NCBI GenBank assembly: GCA_017541805.1
Contig: JAFXYK010000078.1
Location: forward strand, 1-32,781
Origin: Paludibacteraceae bacterium
GTDB taxonomy: Bacteria > Bacteroidota > Bacteroidia > Bacteroidales > Paludibacteraceae
Length of the DNA stretch: 32,781 bases
Direction of reading: 5' to 3'
The first letter of the stretch is position 1. Each line of letters starts with the position of its first letter. Below are positions 15,293 to 22,821 of this stretch, piece after piece. Under the pieces are notes generated by a model. That model did not search any database. It had not been told where the DNA came from and saw nothing but the letters and a program-made list of their open reading frames with translations. The position numbers were made by a program, and so were the translations under genes.

Positions 15293-17614
15293 ATGAAAAA
15301 GATTGTTCTTATACTCCTAATAATAGGGTACTCCTGCCTGAGTGCGCAGGCGCAAATCACCGGCGTCGTGCTGGATGAGCACGGCGAACCGCTGGTGGGC
15401 GCGAACGTGTACTGGGCGAACACCACAATAGGCGTGGCGACGGATTTTGAGGGGAATTTCACGATAATGCCGCCTAAGTCCAAAGGCGAACAACTATTGG
15501 TGGCTTCTTTCGTAGGATTTCATAACGACACCATAGCGGTGAAAGATCGCACACCCTTGACCATCGTCCTGATAGATGAGACGGTGCTGGATGAAGTGAT
15601 TATTACCGAACGACGGATGGGTGTCATCAAGAGTCGCGCGTCGGCGTTTGATACTCAGACTATCGGTACCGAAGAGATTTGCCGTGCGGCTTGCTGTAAC
15701 CTTAGCGAAGCCTTTGAAACGAATGCTTCAGTCGACGTAGCGTACGCCGATGCGGCTACGGGTGCGAAGCAGATACGACTTCTGGGCCTCGGCGGCACCT
15801 ATGTGCAACTGCTGCAGGAGAATACACCGGCGGTGCGAGGTCTGGCGCAGAACTTTGGTTTGGAATACGTGCCCGGACCGTGGATGAACTCGATCCAGGT
15901 CAGCAAAGGAACGTCCTCCGTCATCAACGGCTATGAGGCGATCTCCGGGCAGATCAATGTGGAGCTGCTTAAACCGCAGACCCAGAACCCGCTGTCCGTC
16001 AACCTGATGTTCAATTCCGAACTGATGGCGGAGGCGAATATAGAAGGCGGCTGGCAGATTCCGCTCAAGGAACACGAACACGAGCATGAACATCACCATG
16101 AACACGGTGAGCACTGTGACCATGAATCGCTGTATACCGGTATCTTGGCGCATTATACCGGCAGTTATATGACCATGGATGAGAATAAAGACGGCTTCGC
16201 CGACATGCCGCTCGTGCAGAACGCGAACCTCGCTAATCGCTGGTTCTACAAGCATGGTGACTATACCTTCCAGGCCTTCGTGCGCGGCTTATATGACCGT
16301 CGCCGCGGTGGACAAAACGTCCATCATAATACGGTCGCCAGCCCCTATCTGATCAATCTCAACACTTGGCGCGTGGAGGGTTTCCTCAAGAACGGCTATG
16401 TCTATGATGACGAGAGCGGTTCGTCTATCGCGCTGATCACGGCGGTCAGTTATCACAACCTGAATAACACCTATGGTCCGCGTAATTGGATTGCGAACCA
16501 ACTGAACGCGTATCTCAACGGTATATGGCAACGTAACTGGGAAGGGGGCGGTTTGATAGATAATGACCATCGCCTGAGTGCCGGAGTGAGCCTCAATGTG
16601 GATAATTATCATGAGTCGCTTAATATCCTTCCGCAAGCTCTTGACCGGCTGGAGATAACACCCGGTATCTTTGCCGAGTACAGTTATACCTATGCCGAGA
16701 TGCTGTCTTTGGTAGCCGGTATACGGGCGGACTACTCCACGCGGTACGGCTTTTTTGTGACACCTCGCGCGAACGTGCGTTATAGTCCCTTCGACTGGTG
16801 GACCCTTCGTGTCAGTGCCGGATTAGGATATCGCAGTCCGAATGCAATAGCGGATAATGCGAATATCCTGCCGTCGAGCAGACAAATACAGCTGGTGGAC
16901 GAGATCAAGCAGGAGCGGGCTGTCAATACGGGTATCAGTACCACTTTCTATATTCCGATGGGCAGCAAACAGTTACAACTGTCCGCCGAGTATTACTACA
17001 CCCATTTCCTCAACTCCCTCATCGTCGATATGGACCGCGATCCGCATGCCGTCTATTTCTATAACCAGACCGATATGCCGGGTGCTAAGTCTTTTGCGCA
17101 CTGCGCGCAGGTGGAAGCCAGCATGGAGGTGCTGCGCGGATGGACATGGACGGCCGCTTTCCGTTATACCGACGTGCGGCAAACAACGTTCAACAGCGCT
17201 ACGAACCAATATGAGTTGCGTACCAAAGCCCTCACGAACCGGTTCAAAGGGGTTATCTCCACCAGCTATCAGACGCCGCTCAAGAAATGGCAGTTCGATG
17301 TCACGGCGCAGTTCAATGGTATAAGTCGCATGCCGGACGGATTTGTCGCGATGGGCGACTATCTGGGCGGCTATGGCACTCCCAAACCCGTTACATGGTA
17401 TCCGCAGCTGATGGCACAAGTGACGAAGTATTTCCGGAGTTGCAGCCTGTACCTTGGTGCAGAGAATATGACCAATTTCCGCCAGGATACGCCTATCATC
17501 GCTGCCGATGCTCCCTACGGACCGGATTTTGATGCATCCATGGTGTGGGGACCTACCACCGGGTGGAAAGTGTATATCGGATTCCGATACGATTTAGAGA
17601 AAAAAGAAGATTAA
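15293..17614 (+). CDS. TonB-dependent receptor with His-rich segment, probable metal-related uptake
   Basis: The 773-residue outer-membrane receptor has a signal peptide (MKKIVLILLIIGYSCLSAQA) and a carboxypeptidase-like regulatory domain at 21-95. A plug domain follows, with IRLLGLGGTYVQLLQENTPA and the SKGTSSVINGYEAISGQINVE signature, and then a barrel ending in FRYDLEKKED. Two features suggest metal handling: Cys130, Cys134 and Cys135 in CRAACC at the start of the plug, and a His/Glu-rich stretch at 261-277 (HEHEHEHHHEHGEHCDH), probably in a loop. The link to metal is inferred; a metal chelate or another cargo is possible. It has its own promoter at 15241-15271, and the GH3 gene starts 10 bases downstream. 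Confidence 0.92.
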   Translation: MKKIVLILLIIGYSCLSAQAQITGVVLDEHGEPLVGANVYWANTTIGVATDFEGNFTIMPPKSKGEQLLVASFVGFHNDTIAVKDRTPLTIVLIDETVLDEVIITERRMGVIKSRASAFDTQTIGTEEICRAACCNLSEAFETNASVDVAYADAATGAKQIRLLGLGGTYVQLLQENTPAVRGLAQNFGLEYVPGPWMNSIQVSKGTSSVINGYEAISGQINVELLKPQTQNPLSVNLMFNSELMAEANIEGGWQIPLKEHEHEHEHHHEHGEHCDHESLYTGILAHYTGSYMTMDENKDGFADMPLVQNANLANRWFYKHGDYTFQAFVRGLYDRRRGGQNVHHNTVASPYLINLNTWRVEGFLKNGYVYDDESGSSIALITAVSYHNLNNTYGPRNWIANQLNAYLNGIWQRNWEGGGLIDNDHRLSAGVSLNVDNYHESLNILPQALDRLEITPGIFAEYSYTYAEMLSLVAGIRADYSTRYGFFVTPRANVRYSPFDWWTLRVSAGLGYRSPNAIADNANILPSSRQIQLVDEIKQERAVNTGISTTFYIPMGSKQLQLSAEYYYTHFLNSLIVDMDRDPHAVYFYNQTDMPGAKSFAHCAQVEASMEVLRGWTWTAAFRYTDVRQTTFNSATNQYELRTKALTNRFKGVISTSYQTPLKKWQFDVTAQFNGISRMPDGFVAMGDYLGGYGTPKPVTWYPQLMAQVTKYFRSCSLYLGAENMTNFRQDTPIIAADAPYGPDFDASMVWGPTTGWKVYIGFRYDLEKKED

Positions 17615-17624
17615 TGATTTGCTT

Positions 17625-19490
17625 ATGGCAAAGAAAAGAAAACCATATTTGGATAACGAAGGAAAAGCGCTGCCGTATCCGTTTCTGATCAATCTGATTC
17701 TTAGGTTGGTGGGCGGCAGCCAGACCCTTCGCCTGCGTTTTTGGAGCCGTAAACCGCGGCATATAGCGGAGAAAACCTTGCGAGATATTCTCACTATTTC
17801 TCGCGATACGGTCTATGGCCGCGAGCATCATTTCGAGCGCATCTTATCGGCTACGACGGCGGAAGATCTCTTTCGCCTCTACCGCCTCTATGTGCCGGTG
17901 AATGACAGCTTTGAGACCTTGCGTCCGTACGTGGAGCGGCATAAGAACGGAGAGGAAGATGTGCTCTTCCCCGGTAAACCGGATATGTACGCCACCACTT
18001 CAGGGACGACCTCCGAACCCAAGTGGATCCCTATGACACATAAATACCTCAAGGATGTGTACGGTAAGATGAGTCATATCTGGACCTGGAACTTCGTCAA
18101 GCATCGCAGCCGTATCTTCGGTGGACATATCTTCACCACCGTAGGAAAGGAATGCGAAGGCTTTGCACCGGACGGCACCCTCTATGGAGCCGTGAGCGGC
18201 GTGCTGGTGCGTGATATTCCGCGTATCATCAAGAAGCACTATACCGCGCCGGCGTCGGTGATGTCGATTCCGGACTATAGCACGCGAAACTACGTGTTGA
18301 TGCGCCTAGCGCTGCAGCACCGCGATGTCACCCTCTGGGCAACAGCCAACCCCTCTACCATCCTCGAACTGCTGCGCGCGCTGAACGAGAACACCGAAGA
18401 GATGATAAACGATATAGAGAAAGGTACGATATGTGCCGATTTCGATATCCCGTTCGATATCCGCGCCGAGTTGGATGAGTATATCGCGCCGCACCCCGAA
18501 CGAGCCGAGGAACTGCGTAAGATAATGGCTGAGACCGGACACCTCTATCCGAAGGATTTCTGGCCGTGGCTGCAGTACCTCAGCACATGGAAATGTGGTA
18601 ACACGAAGATATACATGGATAAGTACATGGACCAGTTTGACTGGGACAAGACCTTCTATCAGGAACTCGGTTATATCGCCACGGAGTGCCGCTTCGGCTT
18701 CTCGCTGGACGACACCAACGAGTCCGTGCTCTTCCCGCAGTTCCACTACTACGAGTTTGTGGAGGAGAGTGAACTCAATAGTCCTCGCAAACACTTCCTG
18801 CAAATCGATGAACTGGAGATCGGTAAACGCTATTGCGCGTACGTCACCACCTATTCGGGCCTCTATCGCTATAACATGAATGACCTCGTTGAGGTGGGCG
18901 GAATGTACAAGCATACGCCTACCGTACATATGATATCCAAAGTGAATGGTATCGTGTCTATGACCGGCGAGAAATTGTATGAACCGCAGTTTATGGATGC
19001 CGTGCATCAAGCGGAGGAAGAGACCGGTATCAAGACCAAGTTCTTCGTCGGCTTTGCCGATGTGGAGGAGTCGAAATACCATTTCTACTACGAGTTCGAG
19101 AACCAGAAGATCAACCAGAAGCAAGCCGAAGCGTTTACCAAGGTGGTGGATGAGAAACTGCAGCATATCAACCTGGAATACGAGTCCAAGCGCCAGTCTT
19201 TCCGCTTGCATGAACCCGAGACACATATCCTGCTATCTAACGCTTATGCGCGTTTCAAGGCCGCTTGTCTCAAAGATGGCTTCCGCGACGGACAGTTCAA
19301 GTTTAACCTGCTGATGCAGGATGAGAAACGTCGTTCGAAATTCAATATGATGCAGCGCCTGGAGTCCGGTTTCGATACCGTTTATGAAGGTATCCTTCAT
19401 AGTGCCGATCGCTACGATGACCGCCGCCGTGCAAGGGAGAAGAAAAGAACAGAAAGCAAAAAAGCCAAAACAAGTGGAAAAACTGCATGA
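17625..19490 (+). CDS. GH3 family acyl-acid amido synthetase
   Basis: GH3 enzymes adenylate a carboxylic acid and join it to an amino acid or another amine; plant members act on auxin and jasmonate, while substrates of most bacterial members are unknown. The phosphate-binding motif ATTSGTTSEPKWIPMT is clear, as are YIATECRFGFSLDDT, YELVE-type YEFVEESE, and GLYRYNMNDLVEVGG with MTGEKLYE, which fit the adenylating core and hinge. The protein is about 621 residues with a basic, Lys/Arg-rich tail (RRRAREKKRTESKKAK). I use the ATG at 17625; a TTG two codons upstream is also possible. It follows the receptor by 10 bases and is followed by an overlapping HAD gene, so it belongs to the same transcription unit. 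Confidence 0.88.
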   Translation: MAKKRKPYLDNEGKALPYPFLINLILRLVGGSQTLRLRFWSRKPRHIAEKTLRDILTISRDTVYGREHHFERILSATTAEDLFRLYRLYVPVNDSFETLRPYVERHKNGEEDVLFPGKPDMYATTSGTTSEPKWIPMTHKYLKDVYGKMSHIWTWNFVKHRSRIFGGHIFTTVGKECEGFAPDGTLYGAVSGVLVRDIPRIIKKHYTAPASVMSIPDYSTRNYVLMRLALQHRDVTLWATANPSTILELLRALNENTEEMINDIEKGTICADFDIPFDIRAELDEYIAPHPERAEELRKIMAETGHLYPKDFWPWLQYLSTWKCGNTKIYMDKYMDQFDWDKTFYQELGYIATECRFGFSLDDTNESVLFPQFHYYEFVEESELNSPRKHFLQIDELEIGKRYCAYVTTYSGLYRYNMNDLVEVGGMYKHTPTVHMISKVNGIVSMTGEKLYEPQFMDAVHQAEEETGIKTKFFVGFADVEESKYHFYYEFENQKINQKQAEAFTKVVDEKLQHINLEYESKRQSFRLHEPETHILLSNAYARFKAACLKDGFRDGQFKFNLLMQDEKRRSKFNMMQRLESGFDTVYEGILHSADRYDDRRRAREKKRTESKKAKTSGKTA

Positions 19491-20004
19491 CATAGATACG
19501 GTCATTTTTGACCTCGATGGCACGTTTTACGATAAGCGGGGCTTAGCCAAGCGTATGGTGCGCCGACTCTGGTGGTGCCTGCCTCTGATGGCCATAGACC
19601 GGGTAGCCAAAGGACGCTGCTGGCGATGGATCGTGAGCACGCGCTGGCACCGGCAGGTCTATCTGCCTACGATGGTGGACCTGATCAAGACCACTTGTCC
19701 GAGACGCGAAGAAGTGGTGGCTTTATGGCGTGAAGCACAGGAGAAACACTTGCGGACTGCAATCTATTCGGATTATGGCTGCGTGGAAGAGAAGTTGAAG
19801 GTGCTTGATATTGATTCGGATGGATTCGATCTCATCATTACGGCTCCTGAACTCGGAAACCTCAAACCCGACAAAGCGTGTGCAGAACAAGTGCTGAATC
19901 GTTTAGGTGCTGATCCCAAGACAACGCTTTTTGTAGGGGATCGCGATGAGAAAGACGGGTCTGCGGCAAGAGCAGTCGGCGCGAAGTTTTTATTAATTAC
20001 CTAG
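19474..20004 (+). CDS. HAD-superfamily hydrolase
   Basis: The protein has the HAD motif I aspartates in VIFDLDGTFYD, a small Trp/Arg-rich cap region (RRLWWCLPLM, WRWIVSTRWHRQVY), the motif III lysine in LGNLKPDKA and motif IV FVGDRDEKDG. These make it a probable phosphatase; the substrate is unknown. The start is uncertain. I prefer GTG at 19474, preceded by an A-rich stretch and giving VEKLHDIDTVIFDLDGT (176 residues, 17-base overlap with the GH3 gene). An ATG at 19384 would give 206 residues with a 107-base overlap and a basic N-terminal extension that looks like out-of-frame GH3 coding. The TAG stop (20002-20004) lies in the first unit of a 10-base tandem repeat. Confidence 0.85.
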   Translation: MEKLHDIDTVIFDLDGTFYDKRGLAKRMVRRLWWCLPLMAIDRVAKGRCWRWIVSTRWHRQVYLPTMVDLIKTTCPRREEVVALWREAQEKHLRTAIYSDYGCVEEKLKVLDIDSDGFDLIITAPELGNLKPDKACAEQVLNRLGADPKTTLFVGDRDEKDGSAARAVGAKFLLIT

Positions 20005-20055
20005 GACAACCTAGGACTACCTAGGACAACCTAGGACTACCTAGAACAACCTATG
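19999..20055 (+). repeat. 10-base tandem repeat ACCTAGGAC(A/T), gene junction 3
   Basis: Units start at 19999, 20009, 20019, 20029, 20039 and 20049: ACCTAGGACA, ACCTAGGACT, ACCTAGGACA, ACCTAGGACT, ACCTAGAACA and then ACCTATGAAT. The A/T alternation makes it two copies of a 20-base unit plus decayed ends. The first unit contains the TAG stop of the HAD gene, and the last, changed to ACCTATG, contains the ATG of the acyltransferase gene (20053). The repeat fills the whole junction. Confidence 0.95.
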
Positions 20056-20934
20056 AATAAACGATACATCGATTTACAAGTGAACCCCGGTACTTACGTA
20101 CCGCCGGTGACGATAGACTATCCGGAAGACGATCCGTACGTAGGCCTGTATAAACCCGTCTATGACCGCGAATATCCGGAGGTGGATGCGGACTATCCCT
20201 ACGTGGACGAGAGCCCGCGCAATAAAAGGACGATCTTTTTTGGCTATCATATCCTGCTGCGGCTCTTGGGCTGCGTCTTGCGCATCAAATACGGCCTGCG
20301 ATGGAGAAGAGAAGGGGAGACGCGCTGGCATCGTTCGTCGTGCAGTGTCCGCAGGTGGCTTAAGCAGTTCGATCTCAGCCGAGGTGCCATCACCATAGCG
20401 AACCACTGTTACCGCCATGACTGCGCGTCGGTCTTGACCACATTTCATGCCGGCACGCATACGCGTATTCCGATGTTCGCACCTAACTTCAGGACCAAGG
20501 ACCAGTTCTATCTTCGTGCGGTTGGAGGAATACCTATTCCGGCGCCGGAAGCAGGCTTAAGCGCGATGAAAGCCTTCAATGCCGCCTTCGACTATTATAA
20601 CGAAAAAGGCTATTGGTTCCATATCTTCCCCGAAGCCAAAAGGTGGGATTGGTATAAGCCGCTGCGGCCCTTCCAGAAAGGGGCGTTCACCATGGCGTAT
20701 AAGTACAACAAACCCATCATTCCTTTCGCCGTCACCTATCGCGAGCGCACCGGATTATGGCGCCTTCTTGGACCGAAAAACGAACCGCTGACGCAAGTCA
20801 TCATCGGCGATCCGATATACCCGGATACTACCCAACCGCGGGCCGTGGAGACCATGCGGTTATTGAATGAAACACATGCAGCTATATGTCGCTTAGCAGG
20901 AATAACACACAATACCTGGCCGTCATCGCTCTAA
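20053..20934 (+). CDS. PlsC-like lysophospholipid acyltransferase
   Basis: The 293-residue protein has the acyltransferase motif I as NHCYRHD (His118-x4-Asp123), the downstream block FAPNFRTKDQFYLRAVGGIPIP, motif III as FPEAKRWDW near 192 (usually FPEG), and PIIPFAVTYR. These place it in the 1-acylglycerol-3-phosphate acyltransferase superfamily, which transfers acyl chains to lipid hydroxyls at the inner membrane. A Tyr/Asp/Pro-rich N-terminal 55 residues (IDYPEDDPYVG, DADYPYVDESP) precede the domain and are unusual. The start codon is inside the 10-base repeat. It overlaps the EamA gene by 49 bases. The acceptor is unknown; ornithine- or glycine-lipid synthesis is one possibility for Bacteroidota. 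Confidence 0.87.
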   Translation: MNKRYIDLQVNPGTYVPPVTIDYPEDDPYVGLYKPVYDREYPEVDADYPYVDESPRNKRTIFFGYHILLRLLGCVLRIKYGLRWRREGETRWHRSSCSVRRWLKQFDLSRGAITIANHCYRHDCASVLTTFHAGTHTRIPMFAPNFRTKDQFYLRAVGGIPIPAPEAGLSAMKAFNAAFDYYNEKGYWFHIFPEAKRWDWYKPLRPFQKGAFTMAYKYNKPIIPFAVTYRERTGLWRLLGPKNEPLTQVIIGDPIYPDTTQPRAVETMRLLNETHAAICRLAGITHNTWPSSL

Positions 20935-21848
20935 TCGTATCGATGATTATCTGGTCCGTCAGCGGTATCGCCATCAAGCATGCTTTGGTGGTCTTACCGC
21001 CGTTCACGATGATCGTCCTGCGCTTCGTACCTTCGGTACTGCTGATGCTCATCATCGGCTTGCTGTTCCGTAAAAGCAGCCTCTTCGGCCTGCAGAAACT
21101 GGAGTGGCGCGACCTGCCTCTCTTCCTTATCGCAGGGTTCTGCCAGCCTTTCCTATACTACCTGCTGGAGACTTTCACCTACAATGCCCTCAGCAGCCCT
21201 ACTATCGCCGAGACCTTGCTCAGCACCAGTCCGCTGCTCAGTCCGCTTTTTGCAGCCGTGCTGCTGCGTGAACGGATTACACGCAATAATATCCTCGGTA
21301 TCATCCTCTCTACCGGCGGTGTGTTTGCCCTGTCGTTGGTGGGCAGTTCGGATTTCTCCATCGGTAATTACTGGGGCATCTTACTCGCCTTCGCAGCCGT
21401 ATCGGCAGCGGTGGTGGATTCTATCATGATGCGTAAGGTGCCGGCGAAATACAGTTCGCTCTCCTTCATCTTCTATGCCCAACTCATCAGCCTCTGCTTC
21501 TTCATCCCTATTTGGTTTGTTCGCGAAGGTCCGTCTGCGCTCCAATCTTTGGATTGGAACCAACTCTCCACTTTTGACTCTCCTCTCTCCACTGCTGTGC
21601 TTTGCACAGCTTATCTCACCGTCTTCGCCTCCGTCATCGCCTTTATCCTTTTCTGCTTTGCGCTGCGGAAGATAGGTGTCACGCAAGCGAACGCATTCAA
21701 TAATATACGGCCTGCTTTTACGGCGCTGTGGATGTTCCTTTTCTTCGGTGAACAACTGCCGCTCGGCAAGTGGATCGGAATCGCCTTGATTATATTCGGT
21801 CTTTTTGTCTGTCAAAAAAAAGGAGCACTTTTATATAAGAAAAAATAG
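20886..21848 (+). CDS. EamA/DMT-family transporter
   Basis: A 320-residue inner-membrane protein with two EamA repeats of about five helices each. The first begins AVIALIVSMIIWSVSGIAIKHA with PPFTMIVLRFVPSVLLM; the second follows NYWGILLAFAAVSAAVVDSIMMRK. The end, FFGEQLPLGKWIGIALIIFGLFV, is typical of drug/metabolite transporters, which export or import small metabolites; cargo is unknown. The ATG at 20886 overlaps the acyltransferase gene by 49 bases; a later ATG at 20943 would cut into the first helix. A roughly 70-base stretch (21541-21610) made of two hairpins around a heptamer repeat encodes QSLDWNQLSTFDSPLSTAVL, a loop and helix start between two conserved membrane segments. Confidence 0.9.
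   Translation: MSLSRNNTQYLAVIALIVSMIIWSVSGIAIKHALVVLPPFTMIVLRFVPSVLLMLIIGLLFRKSSLFGLQKLEWRDLPLFLIAGFCQPFLYYLLETFTYNALSSPTIAETLLSTSPLLSPLFAAVLLRERITRNNILGIILSTGGVFALSLVGSSDFSIGNYWGILLAFAAVSAAVVDSIMMRKVPAKYSSLSFIFYAQLISLCFFIPIWFVREGPSALQSLDWNQLSTFDSPLSTAVLCTAYLTVFASVIAFILFCFALRKIGVTQANAFNNIRPAFTALWMFLFFGEQLPLGKWIGIALIIFGLFVCQKKGALLYKKK
21541..21610 (+). repeat. Hairpin-heptamer-hairpin block inside the EamA gene
   Basis: Three elements follow each other. TCCAATC-TTTG-GATTGGA (21541-21558) has 7-base arms and a 4-base loop. Heptamers from 21563 read ACTCTCC, ACTTTTG, ACTCTCC and TCTCTCC. GCTGTGC-TTT-GCACAGC (21594-21610) has 7-base arms and a 3-base loop. The whole block is translated within the transporter. 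Confidence 0.8.
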
Positions 21849-21865
21849 CCTATTATTAAGATTTC

Positions 21866-21896
21866 TTGCATATACAAAATAGATTTTGTAATTTTG
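21866..21896 (+). promoter_or_regulatory. Bacteroidota promoter for the steroid-reductase-like operon
   Basis: TTG (21866-21868), exactly 20 bases, then TAATTTTG (21889-21896). It is 17 bases after the EamA stop and about 90 bases before the ATG at 21985, so the reductase cassette can be transcribed independently of the operon upstream. Confidence 0.82.
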
Positions 21897-21910
21897 CAAT
21901 CTATTTCGTT

Positions 21911-21959
21911 CCGATTTTTAATCGGATAAGAAATATACCGAAGTACTTCGAGCTTTTTT
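21911..21959 (+). promoter_or_regulatory. Structured 5' leader of the reductase operon
   Basis: Two small hairpins lie in the leader: CCGAT-TTTTA-ATCGG (21911-21925), and the palindrome CGAAGTACTTCG (21939-21950), closely followed by six T residues (21954-21959). The second hairpin with the T run resembles a weak intrinsic terminator or attenuator. No known riboswitch was recognised. Confidence 0.35.
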
Positions 21960-21984
21960 GTGAATATTATAACAAACAAATCAT

Positions 21985-22794
21985 ATGAGTATTTTGAACT
22001 CTTCTTTTAGCGACCTCTTGTTCATCATGTTCTTGGTGGGCTTGGTCGTGTTCGTGTCTCTTTATTTTGTGGACGCAGGCTATGGTAAGATGCGTTCTGA
22101 GAAATGGGGACCGGCGATGAATAACAAAGCCGGATGGCTGTTGATGGAATGCCCGGTGTTCTTTGTCGTTTTCTATGAGTACTTCAAGGCTTGGGGCGAT
22201 CCTGCTCTGGCGCCGGCGGTGCAGCAAGCGCCGTATTGGATCTTCTTCCTCGTGTTTGAGTTCCATTATTTCCAGCGCTCGTTCATCTTCCCCTTCCTCT
22301 TGAAGGGAAAGAGTAAGATGCCGTTCGTCATCATGCTTATGTCGGTGGCGTGGAACCTCATCAACGGTTATATCCAGGGTTATTTCCTCTTCCATATCGC
22401 GCCGAAAGATCCGTATTATGCGGAGCTGTACTCGCAGTCTTGGTTGACTGACCCGCGGTTCATCCTCGGTATGGTGATCTTCTTCACCGGCTGGATCATT
22501 AACATGCACTCCGATCATGTCATTCGCCACCTGCGTAAACCCGGTGACACCAACCATTACCTGCCTAAGAAAGGTATGTATAAGTATGTGACGAGTGCGA
22601 ACTACCTCGGTGAGATCACCGAGTGGCTCGGCTTTGCTATCCTCACTTGGTCTGTAGCCGGACTGCTGTTCTTCTGGTTCAGCTGCTGCAATCTCGTGCC
22701 GCGTGCCAACTCGATCTACCATAAGTACGAGGAGGAATTCCCCGACGAGTTCGATCGTAAGAAACTGAAGCGTATTATTCCGTTTATTTATTAA
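21985..22794 (+). CDS. Steroid 5-alpha-reductase homologue (3-oxo-5-alpha-steroid 4-dehydrogenase)
   Basis: The 269-residue polytopic membrane protein is strongly similar along its C-terminal half to human SRD5A1-type enzymes. Matching blocks are TDPRFILGM, INMHSDHVIRHLRKPGDT, YKYVTSANYLGEITEW and AILTWSVAG, with an ending like IIPF. These enzymes reduce the delta-4 double bond of 3-oxo-delta4 steroids with NADPH. Glu55 in LLMECPVF and Tyr95 in FHYFQRSF line up with catalytic Glu57 and Tyr91 of human SRD5A2; the human Gln56 position is Met54 here. It is first in an operon with an ene-reductase and an SDR and has its own promoter. Homologous 5-alpha-reductases in gut Bacteroidales are reported to act on bile-acid intermediates. 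The family is certain; the natural substrate is inferred. Confidence 0.92.
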   Translation: MSILNSSFSDLLFIMFLVGLVVFVSLYFVDAGYGKMRSEKWGPAMNNKAGWLLMECPVFFVVFYEYFKAWGDPALAPAVQQAPYWIFFLVFEFHYFQRSFIFPFLLKGKSKMPFVIMLMSVAWNLINGYIQGYFLFHIAPKDPYYAELYSQSWLTDPRFILGMVIFFTGWIINMHSDHVIRHLRKPGDTNHYLPKKGMYKYVTSANYLGEITEWLGFAILTWSVAGLLFFWFSCCNLVPRANSIYHKYEEEFPDEFDRKKLKRIIPFIY

Positions 22795-22821
22795 ATCATA
22801 AATCAAAAATCAAAAATGAAC
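22794..22821 (+). repeat. Heptamer repeat AATCAAA, gene junction 4
   Basis: Units from 22794 read AATCATA, AATCAAA, AATCAAA and AATGAAC. The first unit begins on the last base of the reductase stop codon (TAA, 22792-22794); in the last unit a C-to-G difference creates the ATG of the flavin oxidoreductase gene (22816). The repeat is therefore the complete intergenic region. Confidence 0.88.

Noticed and set aside
19999..20055. The 10-base array as a CRISPR or integrase site
   Set aside because: Units abut without spacers, are only 10 bases long and no cas or integrase gene is nearby.
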